DNA of 64,000 bases from Thinopyrum elongatum (taxonomy: Eukaryota; Streptophyta; Magnoliopsida; Poales; Poaceae), in NCBI GenBank assembly GCA_011799875.1, contig CM022298.1, positions 52,590,318 through 52,654,317 on the forward strand. Direction: 5' to 3'. A program made the translations under genes and the position numbers. Below the pieces are notes generated by a model. The model was not told where the DNA came from, did no database searches, and worked only from the letters and a program-made list of their open reading frames with translations. Position 1 is the stretch's first letter, and every line of letters begins with the position of its first letter. Below, piece after piece: positions 1 to 11,589 of the stretch.

Positions 1-626
1 AGGAGATTTCACTCCAACATTTGATCCTTGATTTCTAGCCCCCTCATGTCGCTTTCCACTCTAATCCTTCTCCTACTACCATGCCAAATCTGTGAAAGAT
101 GATTGAGTGTTAAGGAGACTATCTTGTGAAGCACAAGAGCAAGGAATTCATCATCAAGAAAAACATCTACTCCCTCCATTCCTTTATACAAGGCCACTAT
201 GAAAAATACTTTTTGCATCTATACAAGGCCACTGATAGTAATCGAGGCAAAAATTAATGATGTTTCCTTGTACTACCAACTTGTTTAATACTTGCATGCA
301 TGTAGTCATATTGACACTGTGCTACTTCCTTCCCATTTCTTCATTGCATGCATGCCGACATATTAATGATCCCGGTTAATGAAAAGAAAAGTTGGCTTGC
401 AAAGTCGTCATTAAATTTTACCTTGGTACCTGTAATTTGAGTTTGTGGCCTTGTATAAGGGAATGGAGGGAGTATTACCTTTTGGAGAGTGGTGTCTCAT
501 AGATTGGTCAGGTGTCACTTGGGAGCCTCCAAATCTTGTGGAGTTGAACCAAGGACTTTGTAAGGGCAATGAGATCACCTACTTCATGAAGATCTACCCA
601 AAGTGAGACAAGTCCTTCGTGGATGG
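1..626. repeat. Repetitive target DNA flanking the large Gypsy insertion
   Basis: No coding signal. The segment contains the MITE at 170-472 and ends with the TSD copy GATGG (622-626). The text before 622 reads smoothly into the text after 33116, so both flanks were one sequence before the Gypsy insertion. From memory it resembles the 3' part of a common Triticeae LTR whose end appears, reversed, near 36206. That family assignment is an inference. Confidence 0.5.
170..472. mobile_element. Stowaway-type MITE (Tc1/mariner-like)
   Basis: Terminal inverted repeats of about 30 bp start CTCCCTCCATTCC and continue through tttatacaaggccac on the left and its complement on the right, with one or two mismatches. 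TA dinucleotides at 168-169 and 473-474 are the expected target duplication. The 303 bp length and CTCCCTCC terminus are typical of grass Stowaway MITEs. It has no coding capacity and would need a mariner-type transposase in trans. Confidence 0.9.
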
Positions 627-2216
627 TGCTACTTCTTGAGCTTGCGTTGGTTTTTCCCTTGAAGAGGAAAGGGTGATGCAGCAAAGTAGAGATAAGTATT
701 TCCCTCAGTTTGAGAACCAATGTATCAATCTAGTAGGAGACAACGCACAAATCACCGAATACCTGCACAAACAATCAAACAACTTGCACCCAATGCGATA
801 AAGGGATTGTCAATCCCTTCACGGTTACTTGCAAAAGTGAGATCTGATAGAGATAGATGAGAGTAAACAAACGGTAAAAGTAAATATTTTTGGTATTTTT
901 GGTTTATAGATCGGAAAGTAAAAGATTGCAAAATAGTAGATCGGAAACTTATATGATGGAAAATAGACCCGGGGGCCATTGGTTTCACTAGAGGCTTCTC
1001 TCAAGATAGCAAATAATACGGTGGGTGAACAAATTACTGCCGAGCAATTGATAGAAAAGCGCAAAGTTATGACGATATCTAAGGCAATGATCATGAATAT
1101 AGGCATCACGTCTGTGTCAAGTAGACCGAAACGATTTTGCACCTACTACTATTACTCCACACATCGACCGACTCCTGCCTACATCTAGAGTATTAAGTTC
1201 ATGAAGAACAGAGTAACGCATTAAGTAAGATGACATGATGTAGAGGAATAAACTCAAGCAATATGATGTAAACCCCATCTTTTTATCCTCGATGGCAACA
1301 ATACAATACGTGCCTTGCTGCCCCTACTGTCACCGGGAAAGGACACCGCAAGATTGAACCCGAAGCTAAGAACTTCTCCCATTGCAAGAAAAACCAATCT
1401 AGTTGGCCAAACCAAACCGATAGTTCGAAGAGTATTACAAAGATACCAAATCATGCATAAAAGAATTCAGAGAAGATTCAAATAATATTCATAGATAAGC
1501 TGATCATAAATCCACAATTCGTCGAATCTCGGCAAACACACCGCAAAAGAGTATTACATTGGATAGATCTCCAAGAGCATCGAGGAGAACATGGTATTGG
1601 GAGTCAAAGAGAGAGAAGAAGCCATCTAGCTACTAGCTATGGACCCGTAGGTCTGTGGTAAACTACTCATGCGTCATCGGAAGGGCAATAGAGTTGATGT
1701 AGAAGCCCTACGTGATCGAATCCCCCACCGGCAGGGTGCCAAAAAAGGTCCCTAGATGGGATCTCACAGGTACAGAAGGTTGCGGCGGTGGAAAAGTGTT
1801 TTCGTGGATGCCCCTTGTGGTTTGGGAATATTTGTGAATATATAGGTGAAAGAATTAGGTCATGAGGGTCACGAGGGGGCCCACAAGATAGGGGGGCACG
1901 CCCTACCCCCTGGGAGCGCCCTCCACCCTTGTGGCCGCCTCGTGGCTCCTCCGACTTCATCTCCAAGTCTCCTGGGTGTCTTCTGGTCCAAGAAAAATCA
2001 TCATGAAGGTTTTATTCTGTTTGGACTCCGTTTGGTATTCCTTTTCTGCGAAACTCAAAAACAAGGAAAAAAACAGGAACTGCCACTGGGCCCTAGGTTA
2101 ATAGGTTAGTCCCAAAAATAATATAAAATAGCATATTAATGCATATAAAACATCCAAAATAGATAATATAATAGCATGGAACAATAAAAAATTATAGATA
2201 CGTTGGAGACATATCA
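627..2216 (-). repeat. 3' LTR of the mosaic Gypsy element
   Basis: Read on the minus strand it starts TGATATGTCTCC and ends AAGTAGCA, giving TG...CA termini and 1590 bp. It pairs with the LTR at 31525-33111 rather than with the nearer fragment at 28965. For example, both outer LTRs share cgcacaaatcaccgaatacc, which is different in the fragment. A minus-strand GC-rich block followed by a TATATA motif near 1840 is the probable U3 promoter. Confidence 0.9.
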
Positions 2217-2231
2217 AGCATCCCCAAGCTT
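2217..2231 (-). other. Polypurine tract-like site of the mosaic element
   Basis: The minus-strand sequence immediately before the 3' LTR is AAGCTTGGGGATGCT, the position and composition expected for plus-strand DNA priming. The WHAM-like element has a close counterpart before its 3' LTR. Confidence 0.65.
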
Positions 2232-2926
2232 AATTCCTGCTCGTCCTTGAGTAGGTAAATGATAAAAACAGAATTTTTGATGTGGAATGCTACCTAACAT
2301 ATTTATCCATGTAATTCTTCTTTATTGTGGCATGAATGTTCTGATCCATAAGATTCAAAACAAAAGTTTAATATTGACATAAAAATAATAATACTTCAAG
2401 CATACTAACAAGGCAATTATGTCTTCTTAAAATAACATGGCCAAAGAAAGCTTATCCCTACAAAATCATATAGTATGGCTATGCTCCATCTTCATCACAC
2501 AAAATATTCAAATCATGCACAACCCCGATGACAAGCCCAGCAATTGTTTCATACTTTTGTTGTTCTCAAACTTTTTCAATTTTCCCGCAATACATGAGTG
2601 TGAGCCATGGACATAGCACTATAGGTGGAATAGAATATGGTGGTTGTGGAGAAGACAAAAAGAAAGAGATAGTCTCACATCAACTAGGCATATCAACGGG
2701 CTATGGAGATGCCCATCAATAGATATCAATGTGAGTGAGTAGGGATTGCCATGCAACGGATGCACTAGAGCTATAAGTTTATGAAAGCTCAAAAAGAAAA
2801 CTAAGTGGGTGTGCATCCAACTCGCTTGCTCACGAACACCTAGGGCAATTTGAGGAAGCCCATCATTGGAATATACAAGCCAAGTTCTATAATGAAAAAT
2901 TCCCATTAGTATATGAAAGTGACAAT
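2232..2926 (-). other. 3' non-coding region of copy A, distal part
   Basis: AT-rich internal sequence without a supportable ORF. It is continuous with 13118-15223; the WHAM-like insertion separates the two parts. GACAA at 2922-2926 is the left TSD copy of that insertion. Confidence 0.7.
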
Positions 2927-4444
2927 GATAGGTCCATTTTGCATCATGTTTTCCTACTTTTATTTATGATGTTTTTATGCATAATAATGCTTTTTGGAGT
3001 AATTCTAATGCCTTTTCTCTCATAATATGCAAGGTATACACAAAGAGGGAGAATTCTGGCAGCTGGAAATCTGGACCTGAAAAAGCTACGTCAGGCCACC
3101 TATTCTGCACAACTCCAAACAAGCTGAAACTTAACGGAGATTTTTTATGGAATATTTGAGGAATATTGGAGCCAATAAGTACCAGAGGGGGCCCACCAGG
3201 TGGGCACAACCCACGTGGGCGTGCCAGGGAGCCTAGGCGCGCCCTGGTGGGTTGTGCTCACCCAGGCCCACCTCCGGTGCCCATCTTCTGGTATATAAGT
3301 CATTTTGACCTAGAAAAAATAAGGAGAGGACTTTTGGGACGGAGCGACGCCGTCTCGAGGCGGAACTTGGGCAGGAGCACTTTTGCCCTCCGGCGGAGCG
3401 ATTCCGCCGGGGGAACTTCCCTCCCGGAGGGGGAAATCATCGTCATCGTCATCACCAACAACTCTCCCATCATGGGGAGGGCAATCTCCATTAACATCTT
3501 CAACAGCACCATCTCCTCTCAAACCCTAGTTCATCTCTTGTGTTCAATCTTGGTACCGGAACTATAGATTGGTGCTTGTGGGTGACTAGTAGTGTTGATT
3601 ACATCTTGTAGTTGATTACTATATGGTTTATTCGGTGGAAGATTATATGTTCAGATCCAATATGCTATTTAATACCCCTCTGATCTTGAGCATGTTCATC
3701 ACTTGTGAGTAGTTACTTTTGTTCTTGAGGTCACGGGAGAAATCATGTTGCAAGTAATCATGTGAACTTGATATGTGTTCGATATTTTGATAGTATGTAT
3801 GTTGTGATTCCCTTAGTGGTGTCATGTGAACGTCGACTACATGACACTTCACCATATTTGGGCCTAAGGGAATGCATTGTGGAGTAGTTATTAGATGATG
3901 GGTTGCGAGAGTGACAGAAGCTTAAACCCTAGTTTATGCGCAATTCCGTAAGGGAACGATTGGATCCAAAAGTTTAATGCTATGGTTAGAATTTATTCTT
4001 AATACTTTTCTCGTAGTTGAGGACGCTTGCGAGGGGGTTAATCATAAGTAAGAGGTTTGTTCAAGTAAGAACAGCACCTAAGCACCGGTCCACCCACATA
4101 TCAAATTATCAAAGTAGCGAACACAAATCGAATCAACATGGTGAAAGTGACTAGATGAAATTCCCGTGTACCCTCAAGAACGCTTTGCTTATTATAAGAG
4201 ACCGTTTTGGCCTGTCCTTTGCCTCAAAAGGATTGGGCTACCTTGCTGCACTTTTGTTACTATTATCATTACTTGCTCGTTACAAATTATCTCGCTATCA
4301 AACTACTCTGTTACTTACAATTTCAGCACTTGCAGACATTACCTTGTTGAAAACCATTTGTCATTTCCTTCTGCTCCTCGTTGGGTTCAACACTCTTACT
4401 TATCGAAAGAGCTACAATTGATCCCCTATACTTGTGGGTCATCA
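2927..4444 (+). repeat. 5' LTR of WHAM-like element
   Basis: It starts TGATAGGTCC and ends GGTCATCA. It aligns over its length with 11590-13112, with only scattered differences. A GC-rich self-complementary block (about 3186-3275, with motifs such as ggtgggcacaaccca) precedes the TATA-like site. Confidence 0.93.
3292..3298 (+). promoter_or_regulatory. Probable LTR TATA box
   Basis: TATATAA follows the GC-rich U3 block about 365 bp into the LTR. The same motif is at 11956-11962 in the 3' LTR. The start of transcription is not determined. Confidence 0.6.
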
Positions 4445-4455
4445 AGGCTATTTTC

Positions 4456-4473
4456 TGGCGCCGTTGCCGGGGA
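4456..4473 (+). other. Primer-binding site, tRNA-Asp type
   Basis: TGGCGCCGTTGCCGGGGA lies 11 bp after the 5' LTR and is complementary to the 3' end of plant tRNA-Asp (…CCCCGGCAACGGCGCCA). The PBSs of the Sabrina-like copies differ from it by one or two bases. Confidence 0.85.
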
Positions 4474-4535
4474 GTGAAGCGCCTTTGGTAAGTGGAATTT
4501 GGTAAGGAAACATTTATATAGTGTGCTGAAATTTA

Positions 4536-5684
4536 TTGTCACTTGTTACTATGGAAAACAATCCTTTGAGGGGTTTGTTCGGGGTATCTTCACCTCGACC
4601 GGAACCACAATTAGCTACCCCTCAGCCTACTGCACCTACTGAAAATATTGAATATGAAATTCCTTCGGGTATGATGAAACAACTGCTAGCTAATCCTTAT
4701 GCAGGAAGCGGAACTGAACATCCTGATATGCACTTGATATATGTGGAAAAAATTTGTGGATTGTTTAAGCTTGCAGGTTTACCCGGAGATGAAGTTAAGA
4801 AGAAGGTTTTCCCTTTATCTTTGAAGGGAAAAGCATTGGCATGGTATAGGCTATGCGATGATATTGGAGCTTGGAATTGGAATCGATTGAAATTGGAGTT
4901 TCACCAAAAAAATTATCCTATGCATCTAGTTCATCGTGATCGGAATTACATATATAATTTTTGGCCTCGTGAACGAGAAAGTATCGCTCTAGCTTGGGGG
5001 AGGCTTAAATCAATGTTATATTCATGCCCCAATCATGAGCTCTCAAGAGAAATTATTATCCGGAATTTTTATGCTCGGCTTTCTCATAATGATCGATCCA
5101 TGCTTGATACTTCTTGTGCTGGTTCTTTTATGAAGAAGACTATTGAATTCTGGTGGGATCTTTTGGAAAGAATTAAACGCAACTCTGAGGATTGGGAACT
5201 CGATGAAGGTAAAGAGTCAGGTATTAAGCTTAAGTATGATTGTGTTAAATCTTTTATGAATACTGATGCTTTTCAAAAGTTTAGCACTAAATATGGACTT
5301 GACTCTGAGATAGTAGCCTCCTTTTGTGAATCATTTGCTACTCATGTTGATCTCCCTAAAGAGAAGTGGTTTAAATATCACCCACCTATTAAAGAAGAAA
5401 TTAAAGAACCGGTATCAGTCAAAGAGGAAACTATACTTTATAATGTTGATCCAGTTGTTCCTACTGCTTATATTGAGAAACCACCTTTCCCTATTAGGAT
5501 AAAGGAACATGCTAAAGTATCGACTGTGGTCAACAAAAGTTATATCAGAACACCTAAACCTGATGAACAAATTAAAGTAGAGCCTAGTGTTGCTATGGTT
5601 AAAGATCTCTTGGAAGAAGATATAGATGGGCATGTTATTTATTTCTATAATGAAGCTACTAGAATTGTCAAACCCGATAAATAG
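4536..5684 (+). CDS. gag: Gag-like polyprotein of WHAM-like element
   Basis: This 382-residue ORF encodes the structural protein that would form cytoplasmic virus-like particles. Residues about 60-230 have the retrotransposon gag capsid pattern: GLPGDEVKKKVFPLSLKGKALAWY, then a WNRLKLEFHQK-type segment and helical sequence with conserved Trp. A lysine- and proline-rich tail follows. No CCHC zinc knuckle is visible, as in many Athila-type Gags. The start at 4536 is 60 bp downstream of the PBS; an alternative Met is six codons later (4551). The stop at 5682-5684 abuts the pol frame, which opens at 5681, so the gag-pol junction may itself hold an indel. Confidence 0.8.
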   Translation: MSLVTMENNPLRGLFGVSSPRPEPQLATPQPTAPTENIEYEIPSGMMKQLLANPYAGSGTEHPDMHLIYVEKICGLFKLAGLPGDEVKKKVFPLSLKGKALAWYRLCDDIGAWNWNRLKLEFHQKNYPMHLVHRDRNYIYNFWPRERESIALAWGRLKSMLYSCPNHELSREIIIRNFYARLSHNDRSMLDTSCAGSFMKKTIEFWWDLLERIKRNSEDWELDEGKESGIKLKYDCVKSFMNTDAFQKFSTKYGLDSEIVASFCESFATHVDLPKEKWFKYHPPIKEEIKEPVSVKEETILYNVDPVVPTAYIEKPPFPIRIKEHAKVSTVVNKSYIRTPKPDEQIKVEPSVAMVKDLLEEDIDGHVIYFYNEATRIVKPDK

Positions 5685-8600
5685 ATAATCATAGACCCGT
5701 TGTTGGCATGCCTGTTGTCTCAGTTAAAATAGGAGATCACTATTATCATGGTTTATGCGACATAGGTGCTAGCGTAAGTGCTATTCCTTACACCTTATAT
5801 CAAGAAATTATGAATGACATAGCACCCGCAGAGATAGAAGACATAGATGTTACTATTAAACTTGCTAATAGAGATACTATTTCACCAATTGGGATTGTTA
5901 GAGATGTTGAAGTCTTGTGTGGGAAAATAAAATACCCTACTTATTTTCTTGTTCTTGGTTCCCCACAAGATGACTTCTGTCCCATTATCTTTGGTAGACC
6001 TTTCTTGAACACCATTAATGCTCAAATAGATCGTAAGAAACAAACTGTCAGTGTCAGTTTTGGTGATGAGTCTCATGAGTTTAATTTTTCCAAGTTTAGT
6101 AGAAAGCTTCATGAAAAAGAATTGCCAAGTAAGGATGAAATAATTGGTCTTGCTTCTATTGCTGTGCCTCCTACTGATCCTTTAGAACAATATTTGCTAG
6201 ACCATGAAAATGATTTACATATGCAAGAAAGAAATGAAATAGATGAGGTTTTCTTTGAACAACGTCCTCTGCTTAAACACAATTTGCCTATTGAAACTCT
6301 AGGAGGTCCTCCTCCACCTAAAGGTGATCCTGTGTTTGAATTAAAACAATTGCCAGCCACTTTGAAATATGCTTATCTTGATGAAAAGAAGATATATCCT
6401 GTTATTATTAGTGCTAACCTTTCAAAACATGAAGAAGAAAGATTATTGAAAGTTCCAAGGAAGCACCAAGCTGTTATTGGATATACTCTTGATGATTTAA
6501 AGGGCATTAGTCCCACTCTATGTCAGCACAAGATTAATATGGAACCTTATGCTAAACCCGTTGTTGATCACCAACGTCGGTTAAATCCAAAGATGAAAGA
6601 AGTGGTAAGAACGGAAATATTAAAACTTCTGGAAGCAGGTATAATCTATCCTATAGCTGATAGTAGATGGGTGAGTCCTGTTCATTGTATTCCTAAGAAA
6701 GGAGGTATTACTGTTGTTCCTAATGATAAGAATGAACTTATTCCACAAAGAATTGTTCCAGGCTATAGAATGGTAATTGATTTTAGAAAATTAAACAAAG
6801 CAACTAGAAAAGATCATTACCCTCTGCCTTTTATTGATCAAATGCTAGAAAGATTATCTAAGCACACACACTTTTGCTTCCTTGATGGATATTTTGGTTT
6901 TTCACAAATAACTGTTTCTCAACCTGATCAAGAAAAGACCACTTTCACTTGTCCCTTTGGAACTTATGCTTATAGACGTATGCCTTTTGGTTTATGCAAT
7001 GCACCTGCTACCTTTCAAAGATGTATGACTGCTATATTCTCTGATTTTTGTGAAAAGATTGTTGAGGTTTTCATGGATGACTTCTCTATTTATGGGAAGT
7101 CTTTTGATGATTGTTTAAGCAATCTTGATCGAGTTTTGCAGAGATGCGAGCAAACAAATCCTGTCTTGAATTGGGAGAAGTGCCACTTTATGGTTAATGA
7201 AGGTATTGTTTGGGCCATAAAATTTCTGAAAGAGGTATTGAAGTGGACAAAGCTAAGGTTGATGCAATTGAGAAAATGCCATGTCCTAAAGATATCAAAG
7301 GTATTCATAGTTTCCTAGGTCATGCTGGTTTCTATAGGAGATTTATCAAAGACTTTTCTAAAATTTCTAGGCCTCTTACAAACCTTTTGCAAAAGGATGT
7401 TCCTTTCGTTTTCGATGATGATTGTTTGGAAGCCTTCGAAACACTCAAGAAAGCCTTAATTTCTGCACCTATTGTTCAACCACCTGATTGGAACTTGCCT
7501 TTTGAAATTATGTGTGATGCTAGTGATTATGCTGTTGGTGTTGTTCTAGGACAAAGAGTTGATAAGAAACTGAATGTTATTCATTATGCTAGTAAAACTC
7601 TAGACAGTGCACAACGGAATTATGCAACTACTAAAAAAGAATTTCTAGCAGTGGTGTTTGCTTGTGATAAATTTAGATCTTACATTGTTGACTCTAAAGT
7701 TATCATTCACACCGACCATGCTGCTATTAAATATCTTATGGAAAAGAAAGATGCTAAACCTAGACTTATTCGTTGGGTTCTCTTGCTACAAGAATTTGAT
7801 TTACATATTACTGATAGGAAAGGAGCTGAGAACCCAGTAGCTGATAACTTGTCTAGGCTTGAAAATGTGCTTGATGACCCACTTCCTATTGATGATAGCT
7901 TCCCTGATGAGCAGTTAGCTGCAATAAATATTTCTAATAATACTCCTTGGTATGCTGATTATGCTAATTACATTGTTGCTAAATATTTACCACCTAGCTT
8001 TACTTACCAACAAAAGAAAAAATTCTTCTATGACTTAAGACATTACTTTTGGGATGACCCACATCTTTATAAAGAAGGAGTAGATGGTATTATTAGACGT
8101 TGTGTACCTGAGCATGAACAGGGACAAATCCTATGGAAATGTCACTCTAAAGCTTATGGAGGGCATCATGCTAGAGACATAACTGCTCACAAGGTATTGC
8201 AATCTGGATTTTATTGGCCTACTCTCTTCAAGGATGCTCGTAAGTTCGTCTTATCTTGTGATGAATGTCAAAGAATAGGTAATATCGGTAAGCGTCAAGA
8301 AATGCCTATGAATTATTCACTTGCTGTTGAACCATTTGATGTTTGGGGATTTGATTACATGGGACCTTTTCCTTCCTCTAATGGGTATACACATATTTTG
8401 GTTGCTGTTGATTATGTTACTAAATGGGTAGAAGCTATTCCAACCAGTAGTGCTGATCACAACACCTCTATTAAAAATGCTTAAGGAAGTTATTTTCCCA
8501 AGGTTTGGAGTCCCTAGATATTTAATGACTGATGGTGGTTCACACTTTATTCATGGTGCTTTCCGCAAAATGTTTGCCAAGTATGATGTTAACCATAGAA

Positions 8601-9273
8601 TTGCATCACCTTATCATCCTCAGTCTAGTGGTCAAGTTGAACTTAGCAATAGAGAAATAAAATTAATTTTACAAAAGACTGTCAATAGGTCCCGGAAGAA
8701 TTGGTCTAAGAAATTAGATGATGCACTTTGGGCTTATAGAACAGCATATAAAAATCCTATGGGTATGTCTCCTTATAAAATGGTTTATGGAAAAGCTTGT
8801 CATTTGCCTCTTGAGTTAGAACATAAAGCATATTGGGCAGTCAAAGAACTCAATTATGATTTCAAACTTGCCGGTGAAAAGAGGTTATGTGATATTAGCT
8901 CATTAGATGAATGGAGAACCCAAGCTTATGAAAATGCCAAGTTATTTAAAGAAAAAGTTAAAAGATGGTATGATAAAAGAATCCAAAAGCGTGAGTTCAA
9001 AGTTGGAGAATATGTTCTTTTGTACAACTCTCGTTTCAGATTCTTTGCAGGAAAACTCCTCTCCAAATGGGAAGGTATGTTATCGAGGAGGTTTATCGGT
9101 CTGGAGCTATCAAAATAAATAATGCTGAAGGTACTAACCCGAAGGTTGTTAATGGGCAACGAATAAAACATTATATCTCAGGTACGCCCATTAATGTTGA
9201 AAGTAATATTATCCAAACTATGACACCGGAAGAACACATAAAAGAGTCCTTCCGGAACACTCCAGAATCATGA
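5681..9273 (+). pseudogene. pol: Pol of WHAM-like element (protease-RT-RNase H-integrase), frameshifted
   Basis: Three reading-frame segments form one pol. At 5708-7205: protease with catalytic CDIGASVSAIP, then RT with YRMVIDFRKLNKATRKDHYPLP, LCNAPATFQRCM and the active site FMDD (about residues 455-458). At 7210-8470: RT thumb, RNase H ([21 protein letters not shown]) and integrase zinc finger (CDECQR) with the first catalytic Asp (GFDYMGPF). At 8470-9118: the second Asp (TDGGSHF) and the Glu (QSSGQVELSNREIK) of the DDE triad. The tail continues in another frame to the stop at 9273. Single-base offsets near 7210 and 8470 and a loss of about 4 bases near 9075 break it. All catalytic motifs remain, so decay is recent or partly sequencing error. 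Confidence 0.9.
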
Positions 9274-9393
9274 AAAAAGAGGAGGTACGTGATACGGTAA
9301 GTAAACAGACTCCAAAAAATCCGCGAAAATATTTTTTGTCAGTTTTGGAATATAACAAAAATTAGGAAAATAATAAACTACTGGGAAATGTAC

Positions 9394-9468
9394 CCTGGTG
9401 GGCACAAGACACCAGGGCACGCCTGGCTTGCCAGGCGTGCCCAGGTGGGTTGTGCCCACCTCGGGTAC
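9394..9468. repeat. GC-rich compound inverted repeat upstream of the extra ORF
   Basis: A perfect 13 bp stem (9415-9427 with 9430-9442, 2-base loop) lies inside an outer pair, ggtgggcacaa (from 9398) and ttgtgcccacc (ending 9460). Its composition and motifs resemble the U3 block of this element's own LTR. It may be structural RNA or a promoter-like unit. Confidence 0.7.
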
Positions 9469-9518
9469 CTTCCGGACTCCGTTTTTCTACCGTTTAATTG
9501 TTTCCCAAGATAAAAAAA

Positions 9519-9529
9519 TTTATATACCC
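9519..9529 (+). promoter_or_regulatory. TATA-like site upstream of the extra ORF
   Basis: tttatatacccc lies about 55 bp after the GC-rich inverted repeats and about 80 bp before the ATG at 9608, the same order as U3 GC block then TATATAA in the LTR. Promoter function is inferred only. Confidence 0.35.
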
Positions 9530-9607
9530 CCCAAACCTATTGACCACCGTATCGCGGAGAAATCTTCTGTTTTCTTTTCTTGCTGGTTCTCTGACAGACC
9601 TGAAAAT

Positions 9608-10030
9608 ATGTCATCCCAAGACTCTGAGGGTGAGAGCTATGCTGCTGATTTCATCGCAAACCCCAAGTCTTATGGGGATGTGGAGCATTATGGCTGGACT
9701 TCGGAGGAAGAGGAAGACTATCATCCTAGGGAGAAGGAGAAGACGAGCTCAGACGAGGATGAAGCCCCGTTGCCTCAACCTGGGGATATGCATGTGGAAT
9801 TCAAGAAGTTCAGCCTCCCCAACGAAGCAAAGAGGCCTAAGGTTCAGTTTATACTCTTCCGCCTTTTGCAGGAAAATAAGCAAGATTTATGCAAAAAGGT
9901 ATTGGAGCTTGAGCAGGAGATTGGTGAATTGAAGGAGGAAAATTCCATCCTCAAGCGTAGGCTGAGGAAGAAGGACAAACCCTCTACTTCATCACCACCA
10001 CCCTCTTCTTCATCACCAAAAGAAAATTGA
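9608..10030 (+). CDS. Extra 3' ORF: acidic coiled-coil protein in the env position
   Basis: The ORF from ATG 9608 has 140 codons and starts MSSQDSEGESYAADF. The first 60 residues are acidic (SEEEEDYHPREKEK, SSDEDEAPLPQPG). Residues about 80-120 form a predicted coiled coil (KKVLELEQEIGELKEENSILKRRLRKK). A Ser/Pro tail (TSSPPPSSSSPKEN) follows. There is no signal peptide or membrane segment, so it is not an envelope protein by sequence. It lies between pol and the polypurine tract, where Athila-type elements often carry an additional ORF. Reading continues upstream to 9398, but the Ser-rich start at 9608 better matches the coding-like region. Function unknown. Confidence 0.6.
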   Translation: MSSQDSEGESYAADFIANPKSYGDVEHYGWTSEEEEDYHPREKEKTSSDEDEAPLPQPGDMHVEFKKFSLPNEAKRPKVQFILFRLLQENKQDLCKKVLELEQEIGELKEENSILKRRLRKKDKPSTSSPPPSSSSPKEN

Positions 10031-11575
10031 GTATCGGGTATGGGCACTCCCCTTGGCTTCCGCCAAGCTTGGGGGAGGTGCCCCGGTATCGTATCATCCC
10101 CACTATCTTTTGCCTTTACTTAATTTAGTTCGATCTTTTGCTTTAGATGAATAAAAGTTTAGTTCAATCCTTTCTTTTTGAGAGTTTGCTTAGCGATCTA
10201 TCCTTGTAATTGTGTGCGAGATATATAATAAAGTTTAGTTTGAGTTTTTGCTTTCTTTACTTTCATGTTGCAATAAAAAGAAAGGAAATAAATTAAAAAG
10301 ATCATATGCTAATTTTATGGTAAGTGATGAGGAAAAGTATAAGTAGAAAATTTTATTAGAGATTGACAAACATAGCATTGGTCAATGATGCAACTCATGA
10401 AAGAATTAATAAGGGAAGAGAAGATTCACATATAAATACACTATCCTAGAAATCTTTTGTGATTGTGAGCCCCCATCAAAATATTATATGCCAAAATTGT
10501 GGACGTTGGACAAGGAAGACAACGTAATGATTTATGCTTGTTCATATTCACATAGAAGTTATATTGTCATAGATCCTTCAACATGTGGTGCTTGCCCCTA
10601 TCTTTGCTAGCCAAAAATTCCGCACTAAGTAGAGATACTACTTGTGCATCCAAAAACCCTTAAACCCAAATCTTATTTTCAAGAGTCCACCATACCTACC
10701 TAGGGATTGAGCAAGATCCCTCAAGTAAGTTGTCATCGGTGCAATAAGGCAATAAAAATTGCTTCTAAAAGTGTGAGATCATTTAGTGTAAGAGAAAATT
10801 GAGCGTTGTACAAACTTGTGATGGTGAAGAATAAAAGCGACAGACTGCATAATAAAGGTTGCCATCACAAGGGGCAATACAACGTGCCTTTCTTTTGCAC
10901 TAAGGGGTTGAGCATACAAACAAATAAGCGCATGGCAACCTCTGCTTCCCTCTGCAAAGGGCCTATCTTTTACTTTTATGTATTTACTTTTATGCAAGAG
11001 TCAAAGTTTCTTCTCTCTACTCCTTTTTATTTTTCTCCTTTGGCAAGCATCATGTGGTGAGGAAAGATCTAGGCACATATGTCCAGTTCAATATGGGTGG
11101 CATGAGTTATTATTGTTGACATCACCCTTGAGGTGAATATGTTGGGAGGCGAAACTATAAGCCCCCATCTTTCTATGTGTCCGGTTGAAACGTTTTGTTC
11201 ATGTGTATGCGGTGAGTGTTAGCAATCATAGAAGACTATATGATGGTTGAGTATGTGGACTTGCCTAAAGGCTCCGATACGTGACCCTTCCTGAAAAGAT
11301 GATGAATTGTAGTTGCAAAGTTGACTGAGAACATAGTTTGTTGGTTTCTAATAGAGTTTATGCTTTATACTTCAATTGTGTGATGAATTGTCACTTATTC
11401 ATGGGAAGTCTATGATAAAAGTTCTATGATAAAAGTCTTATGTTTAAATTTGTTGCTGTTATAATAATCTACATGATGCTTCTATGTCCATATTTTGTTT
11501 TTATCGATACCTCTCTCTCTAAGCATGTGGACATGTTTTTCGATTTCGGTTTTTGCTTGAGGACAAGCAAGGTCT
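10031..11575 (+). other. 3' non-coding region of WHAM-like element
   Basis: About 1.5 kb of AT-rich internal sequence after the extra ORF. Short possible ORFs lack family features. The segment gttgcttgagg-type text just before 11580 leads into the polypurine tract. Nothing else recognised. Confidence 0.65.
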
Positions 11576-11589
11576 AAGCTTGGGGGAGT
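11576..11589 (+). other. Polypurine tract of WHAM-like element
   Basis: AAGCTTGGGGGAGT directly precedes the 3' LTR, as expected for second-strand priming. Confidence 0.75.

Noticed and set aside
4456..4473. tRNA gene
   Set aside because: Only the 18 bases complementary to a tRNA 3' end are present; it is a primer-binding site.
5676..5710. Programmed -1 frameshift between gag and pol of the WHAM-like element
   Set aside because: The pol frame has a stop at 5678-5680, leaving no room for slippage before the gag stop; a random indel is more likely.
9398..9607. N-terminal extension of the extra ORF from the ATG at 9398
   Set aside because: This part is a translation of the GC-rich inverted repeats and TATA-like region; the start at 9608 fits better.
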